This document shows positions 57,543 to 64,000 of a stretch of 64,000 nt of DNA, one piece after another. The notes under the pieces are model-generated. The model did not search any database. It had not been told where the DNA came from and saw only the letters and a program-made list of their open reading frames with translations. The first letter of the stretch is position 1. Every line of letters begins with the position of its first letter. The position numbers and the translations under genes were made by a program. The stretch lies in contig CM066921.1 of NCBI GenBank assembly GCA_033964015.1, forward strand, positions 28,913,918 to 28,977,917, read 5' to 3'. This DNA is from Scolanthus callimorphus (Eukaryota; Cnidaria; Anthozoa; Actiniaria; Edwardsiidae).

Positions 57543-59128
57543 TTATCGAAATAGAAACCACGCTAATCCACCCGCGACAGCTGTCAACACTATTAGATTA
57601 GTTTCATGCTGTGGGGTCACAGGTTTTTCAATAATAGGCTTTGTCACGTCTGGTTTTGATTTTTCAATAGGTCTGTGTATATTAGGTTTCGTCTCAGTAG
57701 ACGCGTGCGGTAACTTTACCTTTGAAGAGCCTAAGTTATGTTTAATTCCAACATGTTTTGATTCTTCATTTAGCGAGTCATTCACTCCAAAACTCATCTC
57801 ACTGGTCGCTTTCAACAATTTATTATTATAGCCTGTCACACTTTCTGTATTTATAATTAGGTTCGAAGGCAGTAACCAAACGCCCGGAGCTATGGCAAGA
57901 TCAAGTCTAAGTTTAGCTTCTTGGACGGCTAATTGATACCTTTGAACTGATTCAACTATATTATTTTCTATCACTGAAGATTCAAAAAGGTTGAGAAACT
58001 GTTGTTGGGTTTCTTGTGCCGATCCGCTATTTCCTACGATGGTTGACCGAGTACCAACTTGTGAACCTAGGATGCAATAAACAAATGCTTCTACTGAACG
58101 GTTTAATCTACCTAGTCCTGCTTTTGTTATGCCGTGATTATTTGTCGGAGTGAACCAAGAATACTGTGATCCACCATGGTCATCATTTCTGATAAAACTA
58201 ACTAGCTTACCATTATTCCGTGTTCCACCTTCATCAGAGAAAAGATTCAATTTATCAGGCCATTTATCAGCTTCTTTGTCATAACCTCTTATAACATGAA
58301 CATTCTGATAGCCACCGCTGATGTGCTTGGGTCCAAATCCGGCACCATAATCTAAGAATAAATCCCCAAGTCCAAAATTTCTCCCTCCCTTCCATCGGAA
58401 ATCGGGATTTGTTAAGCCAAACTCATGACATAATCTTTGATACACCACCTTTTTGTACGGATTATCTGTTTGATCAAATACGGTATCATCTGGTAGTGGA
58501 ACACCTAACTCGTATAATATCCTCCTCACAGTGAAATAGACATGGAAATTAAAAAAACTTCGCACAACAGGGGGATATTTCTCAGCCTCATGTAGGCTCA
58601 CCCCACAACCAGATGTAGCACACCAGACTGCAAAGTTGAGTTGTTGCGGCCAATAACTAAAATTAGGACCATTTAACCACCGTCTCGACTGTTTTGCAGA
58701 CTTGAAAGTTATGGTAGTCTCTTTGAAAATGTCTCTCATCTTTGCTGAGAATTTTTGCTTAGGCGATACATAAATATCCAGATCTGTTAACAAGGACGTG
58801 ATATCTGAAGCGGAGGTATCAAAGTCTATCGCTGGAATAGGATATTTTTTAGTTGTTAATTTCAAACTATCCGGAAATTGTAATTTAGGAGTCGCTAAAC
58901 CCAAATCATTGAATAAATCTTTACGGTCATCCACCGGAATGTCTTTAAACTTAGTCACAGCAGCAGCATTAGGATCCTTTGCCCAAATTCCATACCAGAA
59001 ATTTTTTTATTGTACCACCCGATATACCTAGAGTCAAATAAGCCTTCCGCATACCAGTCTTTATCTTCATGAAATTTTGATAAATCAGCATTTGGATATA
59101 CCTTTTTAAATTCATCGAGTAACGACAT
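57543..59128 (-). CDS. Large virion-type protein with C-terminal membrane anchor, one frame change
   Basis: Starts at ATG 59128, immediately next to a stem-loop. The first ~40 codons are in one frame and the remaining ~470 in another; the change falls in a run of seven T (plus strand, 59002-59008). The main part has WPQQLNFAVWCATSGCGVSL, a helical FHVYFTVRRILYELG, FRWKGGRNFGLGDLF, LNRSVEAFVYCILGSQV and APGVWLLPSNLIINT. It then has a low-complexity tail and a C-terminal hydrophobic anchor (LTAVAGGLAWFLFR). I associate this pattern with a repeated cnidarian protein family found in virus-like elements, function unknown; a structural role fits the neighbours. Length with both parts would be about 525-530 residues. 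Confidence 0.65.
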
Positions 59129-59153
59129 CTTATTTTGTAAGTAGAATAAGATG
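59126..59153 (-). promoter_or_regulatory. Stem-loop overlapping a start codon
   Basis: 9-bp stem CATCTTATT/AATAAGATG (59126-59134, 59145-59153) with a 10-base loop. The ATG of the downstream gene is the last three bases of the stem on the minus strand. A TTTAAAAAC box precedes it (to about 59161). Confidence 0.75.
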
Positions 59154-59291
59154 TTTTTAAATCACCGTCGATCCTTGAAGCAACCAATCTCATAAATCCA
59201 CCCTACCGGTGTCCTCTCAAATGATAGTTTTACCGTGCGGGAGCGGTGAGTTCCTTTAAAATTTCCGCACGAACCTCTGTTCGTATCTGAG
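59154..59291 (-). other. Gap with two possible C-terminal extensions of the upstream gene
   Basis: The 169-codon frame ends at 59292, but a run of six T (59302-59307) precedes the stop. A one-base change there would open either of two frames. One ends after about 25 codons; the other ends at 59165, directly before the TTTAAAAAC box, matching the tight spacing seen elsewhere. The true end is undecided. Confidence 0.35.
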
Positions 59292-59801
59292 TCAAATCTT
59301 CTTTTTTCCCTCCTCCAGCCGAGACTTTTGACGAATATCAACCTTTAGTTTTTCAAACTTTTCCTTTTCTGCTAGGATTAGAGAGAATTCCTGATCAGAA
59401 ATTGTGTTGTCCCGAAGAGCCTTTGAGACGAGATCCTGTATGGTGTTCACCTTTGCTCTTGCTAATTGTGATGTTTTTTCATGCTTAGATATCTTTCGTG
59501 ATAATTTGACTCCAACAGTGGTAGAAACAATACCGAACAGAGCCCCAACTCCGCCAATAGGAGCACCTACAGCGGCTCCAAAGCCCGTCAAACTGAGGGC
59601 TAATCCACTACCGGATAATATGACAGAGATTCCACCTGTTGACCATACGATCAGTTTCCTCAATCTTGCGTATTTCTTACGTACACGCTCATAATGTGTA
59701 AACTCTCTTTCAAGACCTTGTAGAACCTCACACGACTTTTGAAGTCTGAAATTTTCCCCATTTTGAGGCACTTGTGGATAAATACTATTGTAGTCTTCCA
59801 T
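59292..59801 (-). CDS. Small membrane protein with Gly-rich double hydrophobic segment
   Basis: 169 codons from ATG 59801. A polar N-part with a short coiled coil (VLQGLEREFTHYERVRKKYA) leads to a long Gly/Ala-rich hydrophobic hairpin (residues about 50-97: IVWSTGGISVILSGSGLALS, then GAPIGGVGALFGIVSTTVGV). A charged helical tail (SRKISKHEKTSQLARAKV and beyond) follows. Likely two membrane passes, possibly an internal virion membrane or membrane-active protein. It begins 9 bases after the stop of the upstream gene; an ATTTAAAGAT box lies in that gene's last codons (59821-59830). Not recognised by name. Confidence 0.65.
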   Translation of the reverse strand: MEDYNSIYPQVPQNGENFRLQKSCEVLQGLEREFTHYERVRKKYARLRKLIVWSTGGISVILSGSGLALSLTGFGAAVGAPIGGVGALFGIVSTTVGVKLSRKISKHEKTSQLARAKVNTIQDLVSKALRDNTISDQEFSLILAEKEKFEKLKVDIRQKSRLEEGKKKI

Positions 59802-59810
59802 TTTTACTAA

Positions 59811-60472
59811 TTAACATGAAATCTTTAAATGAATTCGAATAGGTTCGTTATTAAAGTTGGGCTTTCTTCCCTTTTCATCTAAAAGCAACAAAGTAAAGTA
59901 GTTGACTGGATTAATGGTTTGCTGGACTTTTATGCAAGGATGACTTTGAGATGGCACAACAGCCAACAAAGGTGAGGGGGTAACTTCTACATTTTCATCA
60001 CCAGGAATCCTGTTAGAATATGAAGACTTTGGATCTATGAGATCACAAAACAAACTCAAAGGCTTGTCAGGTATCCATGTTATTGGATAATATAGATTGG
60101 GTAATATCTTTTCAGGTACACCAAGCTTTTTTGAGAGTTTTTCAGAAAGCCTAAGATTAATGCTCTTATTGGAATATAGATAATATCCTTTTTGTGTCAT
60201 TAGAATTGTAAGCTTGGAGCTTTCTTCATCTTTGAGGAAGATTTGTTGAAGTGTTTTCAATGTGTAATTCCCTGGTGGAATAGTAAAAATACCTTTTCCG
60301 ACACATTTTCTTGAGATGAAAACTTATAAACTTTTTGTGGTTCCTTGAACTTTATCCACGGTTTAGGAATGTGACAATCTAAAAGTTGTATTTCTTTTAT
60401 TCGCTCCAATGGCGGCTCCAGATAAACTCTTGTTTCCGGAGTTAGCATCGTAATAGATAGAAACGTTGACAT
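59811..60472 (-). CDS. Probable minor capsid/penton-type jelly-roll protein, one frame change
   Basis: Starts at ATG 60472. The N-terminal 70 codons include RIKEIQLLDCHIPKPWIKF. The remaining ~150 codons, in another frame, include a KTLQQIFL helix, SLFCDLIDP, and a beta-rich end (NYFTLLLLDEKGRKPNFNNE). The order (strand, Leu-x-Asp, cell of ILPNLYYPITW, CDL, terminal strands) resembles the small jelly-roll virion proteins of Polinton-like/adintovirus elements. The frame changes near 60280 by one base, at a T5/A4 run. The gene is 8 bases from the stop of its upstream neighbour, with a GTAAAAAC box between. The family call is from pattern memory only. Confidence 0.55.
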
Positions 60473-60480
60473 GTTTTTAC

Positions 60481-61407
60481 TTAGCGTCTCTTCTTTTTAA
60501 ATTGTTCAACAAGGTAGAGAACCACCGCCACTATCAGCAGCCAAGCATTTTTGCCTAAAAATCCAATAACCTCCCCCGCTGTTTTGAAGATAAAACTAGC
60601 AATAGCACCTACCATTCCAGGTAATATCTCACCAATCTTTTTACCAATTGCTTTCAAGCCGTTGCCAACACCCTTTGCGACACTGGTCAAACCCTTTTTT
60701 AGATTAGATACAATCACACCGATAACAACACCTACTGCTGTTATGACAGCAAAGGCAGTGAAACCATATTTCTTAAATACGACCTTGACTCTATCTCTAA
60801 GAGACATTCCCTCTTCTATTTCTTCATTTTCTCTTTCCAATCGCTCAATCTCCTCATTTCGTTCTTCAATCTGGTGATCTATAGTACCCCTCTGATTTTC
60901 AGGAACTGTTTCACGTCTAGTTTTCAAATCTTTTATTTCCCTTTGATGCTCTGAAATAGCCCCTTCATTAGCTATAACAGCATCTACCTTAAGAGGACCT
61001 AGACTCTTAGTTACCGTTGGCGGTAATTTAGCATTAAGTTTATCACCTTCGAACAAGGGCCAGCTCTTAGCATTACTTCTACCGAGTTTGACAACCACCT
61101 GATCAAATTCATCTATATCAGCTGTGAAGGGATAATCTTTAGGGTTGCCTACGTTACGAAATTTTTTGCTAATTCTTTCCCACGCCTCTCCAACTCTTTC
61201 TTCTCTTGCTTTAAGTCTTTCTTCTCGAGGAATGAGAGGAGTATGTTCGTCCACACCGTGTATGAATGAAGTTTCATCTGTGGTGTGATGATCGTGAGTT
61301 GAAGTTGAAGTGGAGGGCATAGGAATCCATTCCCCTTCATCTGGATCAACAGGATCGACTGGATCAAAAGGATTTACTTTATCCGGTATTTCTGGGTCAA
61401 TGTCCAT
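60481..61407 (-). CDS. Membrane-active virion protein, possibly pVI/pX-like
   Basis: An intact 308-codon frame. N-terminus acidic and Pro-rich (EIPDKVNPFDPVDPVDPDEG); middle with a long charged coiled coil (about residues 155-215, RNEEIERLERENEEIEEG). C-terminal third: a transmembrane segment (TAFAVITAVGVVIGVIVSNL), an amphipathic Gly/Lys-rich stretch (KGVGNGLKAIGKKIGEILPG), a second hydrophobic stretch (MVGAIASFIFKTAGEVIGFL) and a final helix (AWLLIVAVVLYLVEQF) ending KKKRR. The layout suggests a virion protein that disturbs or anchors to membranes; comparison with adenovirus-type minor proteins is inference. A perfect 11-bp stem-loop abuts the start. Confidence 0.65.
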   Translation of the reverse strand: MDIDPEIPDKVNPFDPVDPVDPDEGEWIPMPSTSTSTHDHHTTDETSFIHGVDEHTPLIPREERLKAREERVGEAWERISKKFRNVGNPKDYPFTADIDEFDQVVVKLGRSNAKSWPLFEGDKLNAKLPPTVTKSLGPLKVDAVIANEGAISEHQREIKDLKTRRETVPENQRGTIDHQIEERNEEIERLERENEEIEEGMSLRDRVKVVFKKYGFTAFAVITAVGVVIGVIVSNLKKGLTSVAKGVGNGLKAIGKKIGEILPGMVGAIASFIFKTAGEVIGFLGKNAWLLIVAVVLYLVEQFKKKRR

Positions 61408-61441
61408 GATTCTTTATTTTTAGAATAAAGAATCTTTAAAT
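61408..61441 (-). promoter_or_regulatory. Stem-loop plus TTTAAAGAT box before the 308-codon gene
   Basis: GATTCTTTATT/AATAAAGAATC (61408-61418 and 61424-61434) form a perfect 11-bp stem with a 5-base loop ending directly at the ATG. The box ATTTAAAGAT overlaps its outer arm (61432-61441). Confidence 0.75.
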
Positions 61442-61449
61442 TAGTACCT

Positions 61450-61860
61450 CTAAAAGAATTTACTAGCCATATAACCCATTGCCAACATACCACCACCTAC
61501 ATATGCCATCTCCCCCATCTTTTGGTTGCTACTAGGTCTATAATAATCAGAGAATTTTGGTTCATCTAGTTGGAAATCATGATGTGTTTGACTATACAAT
61601 TTCAAAGCTTCATCGGTGTTCGACAAATCCTGTGAAGCCCGGTGTTCAGCATCCTGCTGTTGCGAGTACCAATCAATGAGTTTCTGCCTCTTTTCCTGGT
61701 ATGAGGTATAATCTTTTTGATATTTTTCTATTGCTTTGTCGTGTCTTACTCTCTCAGCATCTGTATTACCTCCAGAAAGATATTTTGCGAGATATGAGCC
61801 ACCAACGAACGTTGTCGCATTCAATATAGCTCCACCAATCATCATTGCTATTGTTGCCAT
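61450..61860 (-). CDS. Small membrane protein with hydrophobic ends
   Basis: Intact 136-codon frame. An N-terminal hydrophobic segment (IAMMIGGAILNATTFVGGSYL) is followed by a charged helical middle (HDKAIEKYQKDYTSYQEKRQ) and a conserved-looking FSDYYRPSSNQKMGEMA. It ends in a second hydrophobic segment (YVGGGMLAMGYMASKFF). Probable virion membrane or scaffold component. A TTTAAAGAT box overlaps the preceding stop codon (61881-61889); the spacer has only a weak stem. Not recognised by name. Confidence 0.65.
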   Translation of the reverse strand: MATIAMMIGGAILNATTFVGGSYLAKYLSGGNTDAERVRHDKAIEKYQKDYTSYQEKRQKLIDWYSQQQDAEHRASQDLSNTDEALKLYSQTHHDFQLDEPKFSDYYRPSSNQKMGEMAYVGGGMLAMGYMASKFF

Positions 61861-61883
61861 TTATTAATCAATATATAAAATCT

Positions 61884-62108
61884 TTAAAGCGGTTTTGGTA
61901 AAATCTTTTGTGTTTCCAGATAATCTTTCAAATACATACTACCGGACAGTACAGCGACCCATTTTGCATAGTTTGTAACACTCGATGAGGGATCGTTGAT
62001 AAATGATTCTTTCATAGCCTTTTTACCAAGGTATCCAACTCCAGCGGCCAATCCGATAATGACGGCTGAATCGGTAACCGTTTTCACAAGTTTGTTTTCA
62101 GTTGACAT
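61884..62108 (-). CDS. Small two-pass membrane protein
   Basis: 74 codons from ATG 62108. A GTG extension into the preceding stem-loop is possible, but the ATG directly after the loop fits its neighbours better. Two hydrophobic segments (SAVIIGLAAGVGYLG and YAKWVAVLSGSMYL) are separated by a short polar loop. The stop overlaps the next gene's TTTAAAGAT box. Function unknown; the order suggests a virion membrane protein. Confidence 0.6.
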   Translation of the reverse strand: MSTENKLVKTVTDSAVIIGLAAGVGYLGKKAMKESFINDPSSSVTNYAKWVAVLSGSMYLKDYLETQKILPKPL

Positions 62109-62140
62109 GATTTTATTATACACAGAGAAAATCTTTAAAT
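62109..62140 (-). promoter_or_regulatory. Short stem-loop plus TTTAAAGAT box
   Basis: GATTTT/AAAATC (62109-62114, 62128-62133), 6-bp stem with a 13-base loop directly before the ATG at 62108. The box ATTTAAAGAT spans 62131-62140. Confidence 0.6.
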
Positions 62141-62143
62141 TAC

Positions 62144-62596
62144 TTACATCATTCCAATTCTCGGTTCGAGAGGCAAGCCCCTCGAGCTCCCCTTCGAGAT
62201 AGCACTCGTTGGGACAGGAATTTTTGAGGGCAGTGGTTCTTTGAATGATTCTGGAACATGAGTCGGAACTTGCGATAAATCAACTACTCTGTTTTTGTAG
62301 TACCGCATAAACATATCAAATGCCGTAAACCCTATGCCAACTATAGACAGTACAGTTGTAAAAGATAGCTCTGGAATCCAAGCTTGTGATCTAGATTCTT
62401 CCGCCGAAGCTCCTTCTGGATTCGGATTCGTCTCCGCTTCACGTTTCATTTCCCTAGCAAGTGCTTCTTTCGCCTTCTTATTATATTCTGCGAGTTTTCT
62501 CCCAGCGGCAACCTTTTTGGGGTCTTTCTCTTTAGTTGCTCTCTTCTTTTCAGGAAGAGGCTCCTTTGTAATTTGTTCAACAACTTCTTCAGACAT
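62144..62596 (-). CDS. Basic membrane protein
   Basis: An intact 150-codon frame from ATG 62596. A strongly basic, helical N-half (EPLPEKKRATKEKDPKKVAA, then KLAEYNKKAKEALAREMKRE) is followed by a polar linker, one transmembrane segment (FTTVLSIVGIGFTAFDMFMR) and a Ser/Pro-rich tail ending RIGMM. It could link virion membrane to DNA or core through its basic part. Not recognised by name. A perfect 10-bp stem-loop abuts the start. Confidence 0.65.
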   Translation of the reverse strand: MSEEVVEQITKEPLPEKKRATKEKDPKKVAAGRKLAEYNKKAKEALAREMKREAETNPNPEGASAEESRSQAWIPELSFTTVLSIVGIGFTAFDMFMRYYKNRVVDLSQVPTHVPESFKEPLPSKIPVPTSAISKGSSRGLPLEPRIGMM

Positions 62597-62629
62597 GATT
62601 CTTTATTTTCTATAAAGAATCTTTTAAAT
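62597..62629 (-). promoter_or_regulatory. Stem-loop plus box before the 150-codon gene
   Basis: GATTCTTTAT/ATAAAGAATC (62597-62606, 62612-62621) form a 10-bp stem with a 5-base loop ending at the ATG. The box ATTTAAAAGAT spans 62619-62629. The sequence is nearly the same as the loop before the 308-codon gene, 1.2 kb away. Confidence 0.75.
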
Positions 62630-62643
62630 CATATCATTCATGC

Positions 62644-63165
62644 TCAGTTATGCTCAAGAGTGTGCACAGTTGTCTGCTCAGTTGTGCTAGGAAGTTCTTG
62701 AATTTTGTTGGAAGTCTCCTGTGAAGGTGTTAGTTTAACATGCTTAGCAACCTGAAAGAGACCGCTAGCAAGTGCTACCAATCTTCCACCTTTCAATACC
62801 AAGAGACCTGCAAAGTTTGAAAGTTCACGTTTTACCAACTCATCGTTCTGCAAGTCTTTGCAAAGCGCTTCAGCGTCATCTACAGGAACCACGTAGGAGA
62901 TGATGTGAGACACTGCTTGAAGTGCAGATTCTACTAATCCACCTGTTACCTGCTTGCCTAAGACTGTCTGGTAACGATTATAATATTTTTCAACGTCTTT
63001 TGATGAGAGTTTCTTGATATCACCAAGATTCATCTCAACACCTAGAAATTCCTTTGTAGTCCCAAGAGACGCGAGAATAGCCAGTGATTCTCGTTTGACT
63101 TCAATATCATTTTCTTTTGGTTCAGCGACCTCTTTTTCTTCGATATAATCTTCAATGCTTGCCAT
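62644..63165 (-). CDS. Unrecognised virus-like element protein
   Basis: Intact 173-codon frame from ATG 63165. Acidic start (SIEDYIEEKEVAEPKEND), then a mostly helical, moderately hydrophobic domain (LSSKDVEKYYNRYQTVLGKQ, VESALQAVSHIISYVVPVDD, FAGLLVLKGGRLVALASGLF) and a Ser/Thr-rich tail. It lies directly downstream of the packaging ATPase and upstream of the membrane-protein genes. Function not assigned. A perfect stem-loop abuts the start. Confidence 0.6.
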   Translation of the reverse strand: MASIEDYIEEKEVAEPKENDIEVKRESLAILASLGTTKEFLGVEMNLGDIKKLSSKDVEKYYNRYQTVLGKQVTGGLVESALQAVSHIISYVVPVDDAEALCKDLQNDELVKRELSNFAGLLVLKGGRLVALASGLFQVAKHVKLTPSQETSNKIQELPSTTEQTTVHTLEHN

Positions 63166-63200
63166 ATCTTATTTTATAAGTAGAATAAGATGTTTTTAAT
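63166..63200 (-). promoter_or_regulatory. Stem-loop plus TTAAAAAC box before the 173-codon gene
   Basis: ATCTTATT/AATAAGAT (63166-63173, 63184-63191), 8-bp stem with a 10-base loop directly before the ATG. The loop sequence is nearly the same as in the stem-loop at 59126-59153, 4 kb away. Confidence 0.75.
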
Positions 63201-63825
63201 CACTGCGTAGTAGGAATCTCTAAATACTTTTGGAATGGATATCGTAAACAGAAACAGAGTCTGGAATATTTTTCAGTTTTAAGCAGTTCCGCAAACTTTT
63301 TACGAGTCTCAACGTCTAAATCTCCTCCGTAATCTTCAAACAGTGTTTTTGTGCCGACTTGAGATGGATTATGGAATGTAACCACACAGGCGACGTTGTC
63401 ACGGAAGGGCTTTGCTATGGACGTTAATTGTTGCGTCAACACCCACACTGATAATCCATCATGTCTCCCTGAGAAGGCTAGATCTATAAACTTGTTCGAG
63501 CGTTGCTTTAGATCTTTCGATACAGCACAGTCATCCAAAATAAGTAACGTATTTGTGCCAGAAAAAGTTGTGAGCAATCCTTCAATAACTCGTTAATTTC
63601 ATCAATGTTACTAGCATCTGGCGATAATACCAAGAAACGTTTATCTCCGTGAGCAAATCTATGATAGGTCTTATTTTTTGCATAAGTCGGACATATGAGA
63701 ACAATATATTCAAACACATTGCGGAACGGTCCTCGGAGCTGTTCCGTGAGGTATTTTGTTTTTCCACAATTTGTCGGTCCAGTTATAATACAATGAAAAG
63801 GGACTTTTTCTCGTAATTCTTCCAT
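63200..63825 (-). CDS. A32-type genome-packaging ATPase, one frame change
   Basis: From ATG 63825: Walker A in CIITGPTNCGKTKYL (residues about 13-27), a strand-rich region (YIVLICPTYAKN), then, in the second frame, Walker B (TLLILDDCA) and the downstream signature SGRHDGLSVWVLTQQ with FRDNVACVVTFHNPS. This is the pattern of the FtsK/HerA-related packaging ATPases of poxvirus A32 type, shared by Polinton-like viruses, adintoviruses and virophages. It pumps DNA into the capsid. The frame changes by one base near 63585-63600, between the two motifs. The combined length of about 205-210 residues is usual for the family. Confidence 0.82.
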
Positions 63826-63852
63826 ACTTTTGTATTATAACAGTTGTTCTTT

Positions 63853-64000
63853 TTAATACACGATTGAATGCAAGTTGGAATTCATGACCGCCATCAACGC
63901 GTCGGCTATCACGAACATGTGGCAGGTAATGGTACCAGACCCTGAAGCTTTTCGTTTCATCTCTAGATGAACTCCATCTCTTGTATTACTGATGTGTAAG
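63853..64000 (-). CDS. 3' end of a gene running off the window
   Basis: An open frame enters from the right edge and stops at 63853-63855, inside the ATTAAAAAG box that precedes the ATPase. The last ~48 codons include GVHLEMKRKASGSGTITCHM and end ALMAVMNSNLHSIVY. The position next to the packaging ATPase and the strand-rich C-end would fit a major capsid protein, but the visible part is too short to assign. Confidence 0.5.
   Translation of the reverse strand, partial: LHISNTRDGVHLEMKRKASGSGTITCHMFVIADALMAVMNSNLHSIVY

Overview
The window looks like a repeat-rich stretch of a cnidarian genome, most likely a reef coral or other hexacoral. This is inferred from its mixture: AT-rich satellite DNA, many foldback MITEs, a BEL/Pao retrotransposon, spliced animal-type exons, and virus-like genes of kinds I associate with cnidarian genomes. 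No host gene was recognised well enough to name a species. Many otherwise good reading frames change frame by one base, several of them at homopolymer runs. The sequence may therefore carry long-read indel errors as well as genuine decay.

Layout. 1-24,980: blocks of a 12-bp satellite (GATTATCTAGAC and variants), inverted at the extreme left. The blocks are broken by unique spacers, a ~155-bp tandem repeat (6.3-7.3 kb), a two-copy ~3.09-kb higher-order repeat (8.7-14.85 kb), a recurring ~450-550-bp spacer module and several non-autonomous transposons (18.1-22.4 kb). 25-32.4 kb: a gene cluster that looks like an undescribed replicative mobile element. On the plus strand it has a spliced superfamily-3-type helicase and a charged, disordered protein ending in a PCNA-binding-type motif. 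Convergent to these on the minus strand are a C2H2/tyrosine-recombinase/Myb protein and a cyclin-fold protein. Two clusters of short repeated motifs lie between and beyond them. 32.4-35.6 kb: a LINE remnant, an orphan exon, C-rich repeats and a foldback element. 35.6-44.2 kb: a young BEL/Pao element with two LTRs and a 5-bp target duplication, sitting inside an older MITE. 44.2-48.9 kb: a stack of MITEs. 48.9-53.7 kb: a probable host gene with two coding exons, for a small TNF-receptor-like membrane protein. Its ~4.1-kb intron holds a LINE fragment and more transposons. 53.7-55 kb: more repeats.

55.2-64.0 kb: part of a DNA-virus-like element (Polinton-like or adintovirus-like). A DNA cytosine methyltransferase with a Cys/His-repeat tail reads rightward. 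About ten tightly packed genes read leftward: an A32-type packaging ATPase, probable capsid or virion proteins and several small membrane proteins. The genes share a TTTAAAGAT-type box, and five starts are directly abutted by stem-loops. No polymerase, integrase or terminal repeat is visible, so the element continues beyond base 64,000.

How the parts may work together (inference). In the 25-32 kb cluster the helicase and PCNA-binding protein would serve replication, the cyclin could influence the cell cycle, and the recombinase-Myb protein would handle integration and DNA recognition. In the 55-64 kb element the ATPase and structural genes would form and fill a virion, and the methyltransferase could mark or protect the DNA.
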